A stretch of DNA of 48,968 nucleotides. It comes from Pseudomonas aylmerensis (lineage in GTDB: Bacteria > Pseudomonadota > Gammaproteobacteria > Pseudomonadales > Pseudomonadaceae). The notes beneath the pieces are model-generated. The model ran no database searches and was not told the DNA's origin. It saw nothing but the letters and a program-made list of their open reading frames with translations. Below, piece by piece: positions 18,121 through 48,968 of the stretch; positions within the stretch are counted from its first letter, which is position 1; the number at the start of each line of letters is the position of its first letter. The stretch covers positions 1 to 48,968 of the forward strand of contig NZ_MAUE01000049.1 of NCBI RefSeq assembly GCF_001702265.1, written 5' to 3'. The translations under genes and the position numbers were made by a program.

Positions 18121-18136
18121 GCGCCATCGCTGGCGC
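18121..18136 (+). terminator. Hairpin after pvdP, possible weak terminator
   Basis: GCGCCA-TCGC-TGGCGC is a perfect 6-bp stem 22 bases after the pvdP stop. There is no T run, so termination here is uncertain. The rest of the 275-bp interval to viscB holds no exact iron-starvation box. An imperfect inverted pair GCCCG (18275-18279) and CGGGC (18292-18296), flanked by TGTG and CACA, might be an operator for a LuxR-type regulator; that is speculation. Confidence 0.3.
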
Positions 18137-18374
18137 GCCTGCGCGTTAAAACCACACCGCTGCTCAGCCCGATCCCAGGGCTGGCGCCCTTGTCCCCGCT
18201 TCCCATGTCACCTCCCTGCGGTCAAATCCCTTAATTTCCCAACCCTGCCGGAAGCCTTCCAGGCCCCCGGCTGTGCCCGTGTTTCTTTCACCGGGCGCCC
18301 AGCACAGACGATTGCAAACGGCAGCTGAAAACGGACTTTCTTCTCCACCGTGACTTATCAGGCAGGTTACCTCC

Positions 18375-42543
<24,169 letters not shown>

Positions 42544-42547
<4 letters not shown>

Positions 42548-43686
42548 AGTGGCGCAAAACCGGTATGTGCCTGGCGTTGGCGGCCGCTATTGGCCTGGTG
42601 GTGTATGCCGTCCAGGCTCCCGCCGACGCCCCCCAATACCTCACGGCTAGCGTCGAACGCGGCGATATCGAGAATGCCGTGTTGGCCACCGGCGTGCTTG
42701 AAGGCATCAAGCAGGTCGACGTCGGCGCCCAGGTTTCGGGCCAGTTGAAGTCGCTCAAGGTCAAGGTCGGCGACAAGGTGAAAAAGGGCCAGTGGCTGGC
42801 AGAGATCGACCCGCTGATCCTGCAGAACACCCTGCGCAAGGCCCAGGTCGACGAAGAAAACCTGCAGGCCCAGCGCCGTGCCACGGCGGCCCAGCTCAAG
42901 CAGGCCAAGTCGGTGTATGAACGCTACAAGGGCCTGCAGGATGATGAGTCGGTGTCGCGACAGGATTTCGAAGACGCCGAGTCCACGTTCCAGGTGCAGC
43001 AGGCCAACCTGCTGTCCCTGGATGCGCAGATCAAGAGTGCGCATATCCAGATCGACACGGCCAAGGTCAACCTGGCCTACACGCGCATCGTCGCGCCCAT
43101 CGACGGCGACGTGGTCGGCATCGTCACCCAGGAAGGCCAGACGGTCATTGCCAACCAACTGGCGCCGGTGCTGCTCAAGCTGGCGGACCTGGACACCATG
43201 ACCGTCAAGGCCCAGGTCTCGGAGGCCGATGTGATTCATATCAGCCCCGGCCAGCAGGTGTACTTCACCATCCTCGGCGAGGCCGACAAGCGCTACTACG
43301 CCAAGCTGCGCGGCACTGAGCCGGCGCCGCAGAACTTCCTCGAGACCCAGACCGCCGGCACCCCCAAGCAGAACACGGCGGTGTTCTACAATGCGCTGTT
43401 CGACGTGCCCAACCCTGACCATCGCCTGCGCATCGCCATGACCGCCCAGGTGCGCATCGTGCTCGACACCGCCGAGGCCGCGCTGATGGTGCCGGTGGCC
43501 GCGCTGGGTCCGCGCAACCCCGATGGCAGCTACCCGCTGCGGGTGCTCGACGCCAAGGGCAAGGCGCTGTCGCGGCAGGTGAAGACCGGCATCAACAACA
43601 ACGTCAAGGTGCAGATCCTGGAGGGCCTGGCCGAGGGCGATAAAGTCGTGATCGGCGATGCCTCGCCGGCCGTGGCGGGGAACTGA
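42544..43686 (+). CDS. macA: MacA-like periplasmic adaptor of the lipopeptide exporter
   Basis: Periplasmic membrane-fusion protein that links a MacB-type ABC transporter to an outer-membrane channel. 380 residues from the GTG at 42544, which overlaps the viscC stop by 4 bases (GTGA). Upstream frame space belongs to viscC. The N-terminal segment CLALAAAIGLVVYAVQA anchors it in the inner membrane. Next come a lipoyl-like half (VGAQVSGQLKSLKVKVGDKV), an alpha-helical hairpin (about 90-170), the second lipoyl half (YTRIVAPIDGDVVGI) and beta-barrel and membrane-proximal domains. It is paralogous to PvdR, but the translational coupling to viscC and the lack of an opmQ gene downstream favour a role in lipopeptide export. 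Confidence 0.88.
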
Positions 43687-43689
43687 GCC

Positions 43690-45648
43690 ATGACCCAGCC
43701 ACTGTTGGAACTCAAGGGCATTACCCGCAGTTTTATCGCCGGCGAGCGTGAATTCATTGCGCTCAAGGGCATCGACCTGACCATCGAAGCCGGCGAGATG
43801 GTGGCGATCATCGGGGCCTCGGGCTCGGGCAAATCGACCCTGATGAACATCCTCGGCGGCCTCGATTACGCGACCGCCGGCAGTTACAGGATCAACGGCA
43901 TCGAGACCCGCTCACTCGGCGATGAGCAACTGGCCGAACTGCGCCGCGACTACTTCGGCTTTATCTTCCAGCGCTACCATTTGCTTGCGCACCTGAGTGC
44001 CTTGCACAACGTGGAAATGCCGGCGATTTATGCCGGTACCGCGCAAACCCAGCGGCACGCCCGCGCGGGGGAGCTGCTCGCACGGCTGGGCCTGGCCGGC
44101 CACACCAGCCACCGGCCCAGCCAGCTCTCCGGCGGGCAGCAGCAACGGGTGAGCATTGCCCGCGCCTTGATGAACGGCGGCGAAGTGATCCTCGCCGACG
44201 AGCCCACCGGTGCCCTCGACACCCACAGCGGCAAGGAGGTGATGCGTATCCTCGCCGAGCTGCACGCCGCCGGGCACACGGTGATTATCGTCACCCACGA
44301 CCCCAAGGTGGCGGCGAATGCCCAGCGCATCGTCGAGGTCTGCGATGGCGAGATTGTCAGCGACAAGGCCAACCAGAGCAGCGGCCTGGAGCTGCCCGCG
44401 GAAGCGCCCGTCGAGCCACGGCGCAGCGGTGCGCGGCGCCTGGTGGCGAGCCTGGGGTTGTTCAAGGAAGCTTTCAATATGGCGTGGGTCGCGCTGGTGT
44501 CCCATCGCATGCGCACGTTGCTGACCATGCTCGGCATTGTCATCGGCATCACCTCGGTGGTGTCGATCTCGGCCATCGGCGAAGGCGCCAAGCGCTATGT
44601 GCTCAAGGACATCCAGGCGATCGGCAGCAACACCATCGATATCTTTTCCGGCACCAGTTTTGGCGACAGTCGCGCGTCGGCCATCGAGACGCTGATGCCG
44701 TCGGATGTGGACGCGTTGAAACAGCTGTATTACGTCGACAGCGCGACCCCGGTGGTGGGCCGCAACCTGTTGCTGCGCTTTGGCAACATCGACCTGGATG
44801 CGCAGGTCAATGGCGTCAGTGATCGCTACTTCAAGGTCAAGGGCTTGAAGCTCGAGGCCGGGATCGCCTTCAGCGAAAGCGATGCACGGCGCCAGGCCCA
44901 GGTGGTGGTCATCGACCACAACACCCGCCAGCGCCTGTTCGGGCCAACTGTCGACCCGTTGGGCCAGGTGATCCTGGTGGGCAACCTGCCGTGCACGGTG
45001 ATCGGTGTCACGGCCGAGAATAAAAACATGTTCGCCGCCAGCAAGGCGCTGAACGTCTGGGTGCCGTATGAAACCGCCGCGGGGCGGCTGCTGGGCCAGC
45101 GCCATCTGGACAGCATCACGGTGCGCATCAAGGACGGCCAGCCGAGCAAGGTGGTGGAGGAGAACGTCAACAAGCTCATGCTGCAACGCCACGGCACCAA
45201 GGATTTTTTCACCAACAACCTCGACAGCATCATGCAGACCGTGCAGAAAACCAGCCGCTCGCTGGCGTTGCTGTTGTCGTTGATTGCGGTGATTTCCCTG
45301 CTGGTGGGCGGTATCGGCGTGATGAATATCATGCTGGTGTCGGTCACCGAGCGCACTCGCGAAATCGGTATTCGCATGGCGGTGGGCGCGCGACAGTCGG
45401 ACATTCGCCAGCAGTTCCTGGTGGAGGCGGTGATGGTGTGCCTGATCGGCGGGGTGATCGGGATCTCGCTGTCCTACGGGCTGGGCTTGCTGTTTTCGCT
45501 GTTTGTGAAGGAGTGGGAGATGGTGTTTTCGGTGGGCTCGATCGTCACCGCGTTTGCCTGTTCGACGCTGATTGGCATTGTGTTTGGCTTCGTGCCAGCA
45601 AGGAATGCGGCGCGGCTGGATCCGATCGAGGCGTTGGCGCGCGATTGA
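43690..45648 (+). CDS. macB: MacB-like ABC transporter of the lipopeptide exporter
   Basis: Inner-membrane ABC transporter that, with MacA, moves substrate from the periplasm outward. 652 residues, full length for MacB. N-terminal ATPase: Walker A IIGASGSGKST (near 38), signature LSGGQQQRVSIARAL (near 143), Walker B VILADEPTGALD, H-loop IIVTHD. It is followed by a first membrane helix (TLLTMLGIVIGITSVVSIS), a large periplasmic domain, and three C-terminal FtsX-type helices (LLLSLIAVISLLVGGIGVMN; VCLIGGVIGISLSYGLGLLF; the last near 630). Starts 3 bases after macA behind GGGGAA. No outer-membrane partner follows, so the channel (probably TolC-like) must be encoded elsewhere. Confidence 0.9.
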   Translation: MTQPLLELKGITRSFIAGEREFIALKGIDLTIEAGEMVAIIGASGSGKSTLMNILGGLDYATAGSYRINGIETRSLGDEQLAELRRDYFGFIFQRYHLLAHLSALHNVEMPAIYAGTAQTQRHARAGELLARLGLAGHTSHRPSQLSGGQQQRVSIARALMNGGEVILADEPTGALDTHSGKEVMRILAELHAAGHTVIIVTHDPKVAANAQRIVEVCDGEIVSDKANQSSGLELPAEAPVEPRRSGARRLVASLGLFKEAFNMAWVALVSHRMRTLLTMLGIVIGITSVVSISAIGEGAKRYVLKDIQAIGSNTIDIFSGTSFGDSRASAIETLMPSDVDALKQLYYVDSATPVVGRNLLLRFGNIDLDAQVNGVSDRYFKVKGLKLEAGIAFSESDARRQAQVVVIDHNTRQRLFGPTVDPLGQVILVGNLPCTVIGVTAENKNMFAASKALNVWVPYETAAGRLLGQRHLDSITVRIKDGQPSKVVEENVNKLMLQRHGTKDFFTNNLDSIMQTVQKTSRSLALLLSLIAVISLLVGGIGVMNIMLVSVTERTREIGIRMAVGARQSDIRQQFLVEAVMVCLIGGVIGISLSYGLGLLFSLFVKEWEMVFSVGSIVTAFACSTLIGIVFGFVPARNAARLDPIEALARD

Positions 45649-45671
45649 GTGCCCGAGGTCGAGGTGGACCT

Positions 45672-45700
45672 GTGGCGGGCAGGGCAAGCCTGCTCGCCAC
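45672..45700. terminator. Inverted repeat between convergent macB and luxR genes
   Basis: GTGGCGGGCAGG and CCTGCTCGCCAC flank a 5-base loop, 11 of 12 positions paired. It sits in the 60-bp gap between two convergent genes and resembles a REP half-element. It could stop transcription from both sides, although no clear T run follows. Confidence 0.5.
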
Positions 45701-45708
45701 AGCGGGGG

Positions 45709-46392
45709 CTAAGGGGCTGTTTCATCCTTGGTGGCATACATCCACCGCAACAACGAGTGCCGCCCGCTGATCCCGAGCTTGATCGCCGCGCGTTTGAGGT
45801 AGCTCTCGATGGTGTTGACCTTCAACGCCAACTGCTCCGCCAGCTCCGGTGCCGTGCGCCCGGCCAGCAGGCCCACGCACACTTCCAGTTCACGGTTGGA
45901 CAAGGTCAGCCCCGACTGCACCAGCCGTTCTTCGATGCGCCGGCGCAGGGTGTCGATGCCTTGGTTCTGCGCGGGCACCGGGTCGCTGTCCTGGCGGCAC
46001 GGGTGGAGCGCGGTGATGTGTTTTTCGACCATGGGCAGCAGCAGCGTGGAGAAGTCCTGCAGCATGCTGCGTTCCTGCAGCGAAAAGCTTTCGGATTGGT
46101 GCGAGCGGTACACCGAGAGCACGTAGCGCACGTCGTCTTTGTGGCGGGTGAGGTGCAATTGTGCGGCCGGTTGTTCCACGCCCAGGGTCACCACGGAGTC
46201 GGTATAGACCGGGCTGATCTGGCGACGGGTGTGGCCTTCGTGACTGACGCGCAGTTGGGTGATATGGGTGGCGTCCACTGCCAGTTGGGTGAGGATCAGG
46301 TCATGCAGCATGCGTGGGAAATGGCGACTGCCGGTGCTTGCGATGACCTTGCCTATATGTGGGAACAGGTGTGAGTTCATCAGTTCGTCCAT
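45709..46392 (-). CDS. viscBCR: LuxR-family regulator of the lipopeptide genes (ViscBCR-like)
   Basis: DNA-binding regulator of 227 residues with a C-terminal LuxR helix-turn-helix: LSNRELEVCVGLLAGRTAPE followed by VNTIESYLKRAAIKLGISGR. The N-terminal part (about 1-150) is not the acyl-homoserine-lactone domain as far as I can see, so a solo, non-quorum regulator is likely. LuxR genes of this kind sit downstream of viscBC/massBC and are required for lipopeptide production in related strains; the position here, convergent after macB, matches. Three starts are possible: ATG at 46392 (MDELMNSH), ATG at 46380 (MNSHLF), or TTG at 46455. None has a strong ribosome site; I chose 46392 as a compromise. 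Confidence 0.82.
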   Translation of the reverse strand: MDELMNSHLFPHIGKVIASTGSRHFPRMLHDLILTQLAVDATHITQLRVSHEGHTRRQISPVYTDSVVTLGVEQPAAQLHLTRHKDDVRYVLSVYRSHQSESFSLQERSMLQDFSTLLLPMVEKHITALHPCRQDSDPVPAQNQGIDTLRRRIEERLVQSGLTLSNRELEVCVGLLAGRTAPELAEQLALKVNTIESYLKRAAIKLGISGRHSLLRWMYATKDETAP

Positions 46393-46491
46393 GAGTTTCG
46401 GGTGCAGGACGTATGCTAGTACAGCCTGGCGGGGTGATGGGGATCCAATCCGCAAAAAGCCGCATTAAACCCCCTACAGCCCGCGTAAGCC

Positions 46492-47736
46492 CTATCTCAC
46501 AGACTGCGACGCCAACACCGGCTGCCGGGGCAGGGCGCGGGTGCATTTGGCCAGGGCCTGCTGCACGTCCGCCAGCAGGTCGGCGACATCCTCCAGGCCG
46601 ACCGACAGGCGCACCAGCCCTTCGCTGATGCCATGGTGCGCGCGCTGCTCGGGGGTGTAGGTGGAATGGGTCATGCTCGCCGGGTGCTGGGCCAGTGACT
46701 CGGCGTCGCCGAGGCTGACCGCGCGGGTGAACACCTTGAGCGCATTCATGAAACGCCGGCCGGTGTCGATCCCGCCCTTGAGCTCGAAGGCGATCATGCC
46801 GCCGGACATTTTCATTTGCTGCTGCGCCAGTGCGTATTGTGGGAAACAGCGCAGGCCCGGGTAGGTCACCGACTCCACGGCCGGGTGTGCCTGCAGGGCT
46901 TCGGCCAGCGCCTGGGCGTTGCTGCAATGACGGTCCATGCGCAGGGCCAGGGTCTTGAGACCGCGCATCAGCAGGGCCGCGTCCTGCGGCGACATCACCG
47001 CACCGGTCAGGTCCTTGAGGCCTTGCAGGCGGATACGCTGGGCCAGGGCCTGGCTGCTCACGGCAATACCGGCGGTGATATCGCCGTGGCCGCTGAGGTA
47101 CTTGGTGGCCGAGTGCACGACCACATCGGCGCCGAGGTCGAGCGGGCGTTGCAGGTAGGGCGTGCAGTAGGTGTTGTCGACCACCACGGTGATATCGCCA
47201 TGTTGGTGGGCGAGGGCGGCCACGGCGGTGATATCCACCAGTTGCAGGTTGGGGTTGGCCGGGGTCTCGCAATAGATCATGCGTGTGGCCGGGCTGATTG
47301 CCGCTTGCAGGGCGGCCAGGTCAGTCAGGTCGACGTGCCGCACCTTGATGCCGAACTCGCCGATGCCGTGGTGCAGCAGGGCGAAGGTGCAGCCGTAGAC
47401 GGTCTGGCCGACGATCACCTCGTCACCGGGGCGCAGCAGGGTCCAGAACGTCGCGGCAATCGCGCCCATGCCCGAGCTGAAGGCTACTGCCGCCTCGCCG
47501 TTTTCCAGGCTGGCCATGCGCGCTTCCAGGAGTGCCAGGGTCGGGTTGGAAATACGCGTATAAAAGTGCCCATTGGCTTCGCCGGCAAAACACGCGGCGC
47601 CGTATTCGACGGTGGGAAAGGCGAACGTCGCCGACAGATAAATGGGCGGGACAAGCGCGCCGTGGTGGTCCTTGGGGTCGTAGCCGTGGTGGATGGCGCG
47701 GGTGGAAAAGCCGAATGCATTGTGTTTATTGTTCAT
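46492..47736 (-). CDS. mdeA: Methionine gamma-lyase
   Basis: Cytoplasmic PLP enzyme that splits L-methionine into methanethiol, 2-oxobutyrate and ammonia. 414 residues, 16 more than the well-known P. putida enzyme, with the excess at the C-terminus. Key residues: Tyr114 and Cys116 in QTVYGCTF (Cys at this position marks methionine gamma-lyase rather than cystathionine lyases), Asp187 in VVVDNTYCTPY, and the PLP Lys212 in HSATKYLSGHGD. SLGDAESLAQHPASMTH is the conserved C-terminal motif. AAGGAGCG lies before the ATG. It is transcribed away from mdeR, the classical mdeR-mdeA arrangement, and is probably unrelated to the lipopeptide genes. Confidence 0.93.
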   Translation of the reverse strand: MNNKHNAFGFSTRAIHHGYDPKDHHGALVPPIYLSATFAFPTVEYGAACFAGEANGHFYTRISNPTLALLEARMASLENGEAAVAFSSGMGAIAATFWTLLRPGDEVIVGQTVYGCTFALLHHGIGEFGIKVRHVDLTDLAALQAAISPATRMIYCETPANPNLQLVDITAVAALAHQHGDITVVVDNTYCTPYLQRPLDLGADVVVHSATKYLSGHGDITAGIAVSSQALAQRIRLQGLKDLTGAVMSPQDAALLMRGLKTLALRMDRHCSNAQALAEALQAHPAVESVTYPGLRCFPQYALAQQQMKMSGGMIAFELKGGIDTGRRFMNALKVFTRAVSLGDAESLAQHPASMTHSTYTPEQRAHHGISEGLVRLSVGLEDVADLLADVQQALAKCTRALPRQPVLASQSVR

Positions 47737-47807
47737 GTCGGACGCTCCTTATTTCCTACAATGCTATGCTCATAACCAAAGATGAACGTTGCAAAGTTTG
47801 CTGCCAA

Positions 47808-47824
47808 ATCCCGCGTACCGGGAT
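47808..47824. promoter_or_regulatory. Palindrome in the mdeA-mdeR promoter region
   Basis: ATCCCG-CGTAC-CGGGAT is a perfect 6-bp inverted repeat in the 123-bp interval between the two divergent genes, 36 bp before the mdeR start. It is a candidate binding site for MdeR or another regulator; no consensus was checked. Confidence 0.35.
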
Positions 47825-47859
47825 GAAAACCCGATAAAAACAACAATCAGAGGCAAGAT

Positions 47860-48330
47860 ATGCCCGTGAGTCTCGATCGTACCGACAAGGCCCTTTTAAA
47901 CGCGCTGCAAGGCAATGCGCGCCTCACCGTAGCGGAACTGGCCGAGCGGGTGTCCCTCACCACCTCGCCCTGCTGGCGCCGCGTGCGCAACCTCGAAGAG
48001 AGCGGCGTGATCAGTGGTTACCAGGCGATCCTGTCGCCCAAGGCGCTGGGGTATGGCGTGACGGCGTTTGTCAGCATCATGATGGACAGCCACACCCAGG
48101 AAATTGCCCGCGCGTTTGAGCAGCGGCTGCTTGAAATCCCGGAAATCGTGGCGTGTCATAACGTGTCGGGGCGGTATGACTTTTTGCTTGAAGTGGTGGC
48201 CAGGGACCTTGAATCGTTCGGGGAGTTTGCGCGGGAGGTGTTGCAGACGCTGCCTTGTGTTAAGGAGATTTATTCGAGTTTTTCCTACAAGTCGGTGCGG
48301 GCTTTGCGGGTTATTCCGTTGCCGGGGTGA
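47860..48330 (+). CDS. mdeR: Lrp/AsnC-family transcriptional regulator of mdeA
   Basis: Small DNA-binding regulator of 156 residues. The N-terminal winged helix-turn-helix is LDRTDKALLNALQGNARLTV (4-23) followed by AELAERVSLTTSPCWRRVRN; the C-terminal half is an RAM ligand-binding domain (GVTAFVSIMMDSHT to the end). The divergent position next to methionine gamma-lyase identifies it as MdeR, the methionine-responsive activator known from P. putida. CAGAGG 6 bases before the ATG is its ribosome site. Confidence 0.9.
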   Translation: MPVSLDRTDKALLNALQGNARLTVAELAERVSLTTSPCWRRVRNLEESGVISGYQAILSPKALGYGVTAFVSIMMDSHTQEIARAFEQRLLEIPEIVACHNVSGRYDFLLEVVARDLESFGEFAREVLQTLPCVKEIYSSFSYKSVRALRVIPLPG

Positions 48331-48404
48331 CGGTCGGGTTTGCATTCTTTTATTTGGGTAACGGCTGCTATTGGTTCCGCCCTTACGGCGGGTCACTTTT
48401 GGAA

Positions 48405-48435
48405 AAGAGCCCCAAAAGTAACCAAAAGGGCTCTT
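48405..48435. repeat. Dispersed Pseudomonas intergenic repeat with GAGCCC hairpin
   Basis: AAGAGCCC (48405-48412) and GGGCTCTT (48428-48435) form an 8-bp stem around an AAAAGTAACCAAAA loop, soon after the mdeR stop. The surrounding text (TTCCGCCCTTACGGCGGGTC, CCCAAAAGTAACCAAAAGGG) is of the kind repeated in many fluorescent Pseudomonas genomes. From memory, not searched. Confidence 0.6.
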
Positions 48436-48484
48436 GCCCCAACACTCGGCACCTCGCCTAGGCTCGGTGTGCCCGTAATCCGAC

Positions 48485-48570
48485 ATTGATTTGGGGGGCC
48501 GCCGCCACGCGCCATCCATGGCGCGGGGCGGCTAAACCGGCATCCCTGCCGGTTTACCCCCCAAATCAAT
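48485..48570. repeat. Cloverleaf-like repeat: 14-bp outer stem enclosing two hairpins
   Basis: A perfect 14-bp inverted repeat (48485-48498, ATTGATTTGGGGGG; 48557-48570) encloses two further hairpins: one near 48508-48525 (CGCGCCAT / ATGGCGCG) inside a GCCGCC/GGCGGC context, and a perfect 10-bp stem TAAACCGGCA-TCCC-TGCCGGTTTA at 48533-48556. As single strand this folds into a three-way junction. No protein is encoded. Confidence 0.75.
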
Positions 48571-48674
48571 ATCGAATTCCGGCCAGCGTGTTTGATGGGG
48601 CGCCTAGATCAAGATCAAAAGCAAAAGCACGGCGGCCTGACAGCCGGCCTGAGTGGTTAGATCAAGAGCAGAAA

Positions 48675-48700
48675 CCTCTAGGAGCCGGCTCCCACAGAGG
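48675..48700. repeat. Short REP-like hairpin
   Basis: CCTCT-A-GGAGCC-GGCTCC-CAC-AGAGG is an inverted repeat of 11 pairs with small bulges, containing the GGAGCCGGCTCCCAC text typical of REP elements. Upstream, two near copies of TAGATCAAGATCAAAAGC-like sequence (about 48604 and 48658) form a short imperfect direct repeat. Confidence 0.5.
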
Positions 48701-48782
48701 ATCGGCGGTGTTGGCCTCGATACCGGCCTGACGCAAGCACCCTTGAGTCACACCCCATAATCCGCCGCCCTGAAAACCAAAT

Positions 48783-48890
48783 GTGGGAGCCGTCGAGCCC
48801 CAGCGAGGCCGCGAAGGCGGCGGCATTGCCAATCAATTTCGCGCCTGACCCACCGCTTTCGCGGCCTCGCCGGGGCTCGACGGCTCCCAC
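48783..48890. repeat. REPIN with 38-bp arms
   Basis: The left arm 48783-48820 (starting GTGGGAGCCGTCGAGCCCC) and the right arm 48853-48890 are inverted copies, 36 of 38 positions matching, with a 32-bp centre. Both ends carry the GTGGGAG/CTCCCAC signature. The sequence family differs from the array at 12309 (GCCGTCGAGCCCC versus GCGGGCTTGCCC). The whole interval 48331-48968 shows repeats only and no supported gene. Confidence 0.85.
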
Positions 48891-48968
48891 AGGGAATCGG
48901 CGACCGGCCTGCCGTAATCGAATATAACTCAGCGCCGGAAAGCCCGGATTACCTGACCGGTTACTACC

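Noticed and set aside
18223..18246. CAAATCCC before viscB as an iron-starvation box
   Set aside because: The first base deviates from TAAAT and no CGT occurs 16 or 17 bases downstream.
48486..48890. Short frames at 48486-48731 (+) and 48678-48890 (-)
   Set aside because: They run through hairpin repeats and a REPIN, and have no ribosome site or recognisable motif.

Overview
This window comes from a fluorescent Pseudomonas, most likely the P. fluorescens subgroup. It is GC-rich, carries REPIN-type repeats, and holds the distal half of a pyoverdine locus directly followed by two genes of a viscosin-family cyclic lipopeptide assembly line. No sequence search was run; identities rest on motifs, domain order, adenylation-domain codes that I read by hand, and gene order.

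Layout. (1) 1-6912: 3' part of the terminal pyoverdine NRPS (A-T-E-C-A-T-TE), entering from beyond the left edge. (2) 7066-18099: pyoverdine uptake, export and periplasmic maturation genes: fpvA (-), pvdE (-), pvdF (+), a REPIN array, pvdO, pvdN and pvdM (- operon) and pvdP (+). Two divergent promoter regions each carry back-to-back exact TAAAT-N16-CGT iron-starvation boxes (four in all), which points to coordinated PvdS control. (3) 18375-42547: two overlapping NRPS genes. Their seven A-domain codes read Thr-Val-Leu-Ser-Leu-Ser-Ile, which is residues 3-9 of viscosin. These are therefore viscB and viscC (massB/massC in massetolide producers, wlpB/wlpC in WLIP producers). The Leu1-Glu2 module protein (ViscA) is not in the window and must lie elsewhere. 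(4) 42544-45648: MacA- and MacB-like exporter genes coupled to viscC, followed by a convergent LuxR-type regulator. (5) 46492-48330: a methionine gamma-lyase gene (mdeA) and its divergent Lrp-family regulator (mdeR). (6) 48331-48968: gene-free, repeat-rich tail.

How it works together. Acylated ferribactin built by the pyoverdine NRPSs (the last one is here) is exported by PvdE. PvdP, PvdM, PvdO and PvdN mature it in the periplasm, and FpvA takes the ferric form back up. PvdF supplies formyl-hydroxyornithine. Next to it, ViscB and ViscC extend an acyl-Leu-Glu intermediate from ViscA, the tandem TE releases and cyclises it, and MacAB probably exports it.

Most interesting points: the stereochemistry-deciding condensation domain before Ser6 has a mutated dual epimerisation/condensation signature (HY instead of HH), which predicts L-Leu5 (viscosin) rather than D-Leu5 (WLIP). 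The last condensation domain has a degenerate signature although D-Ser8 is expected. The first Ser adenylation domain carries a Gly-to-Asp change at a normally conserved site. PvdM and PvdO have lost canonical catalytic residues of their superfamilies. The lipopeptide genes have no iron box although they abut the pyoverdine regulon. The overall gene arrangement resembles what is known for viscosin producers, so I do not claim a wholly new system.
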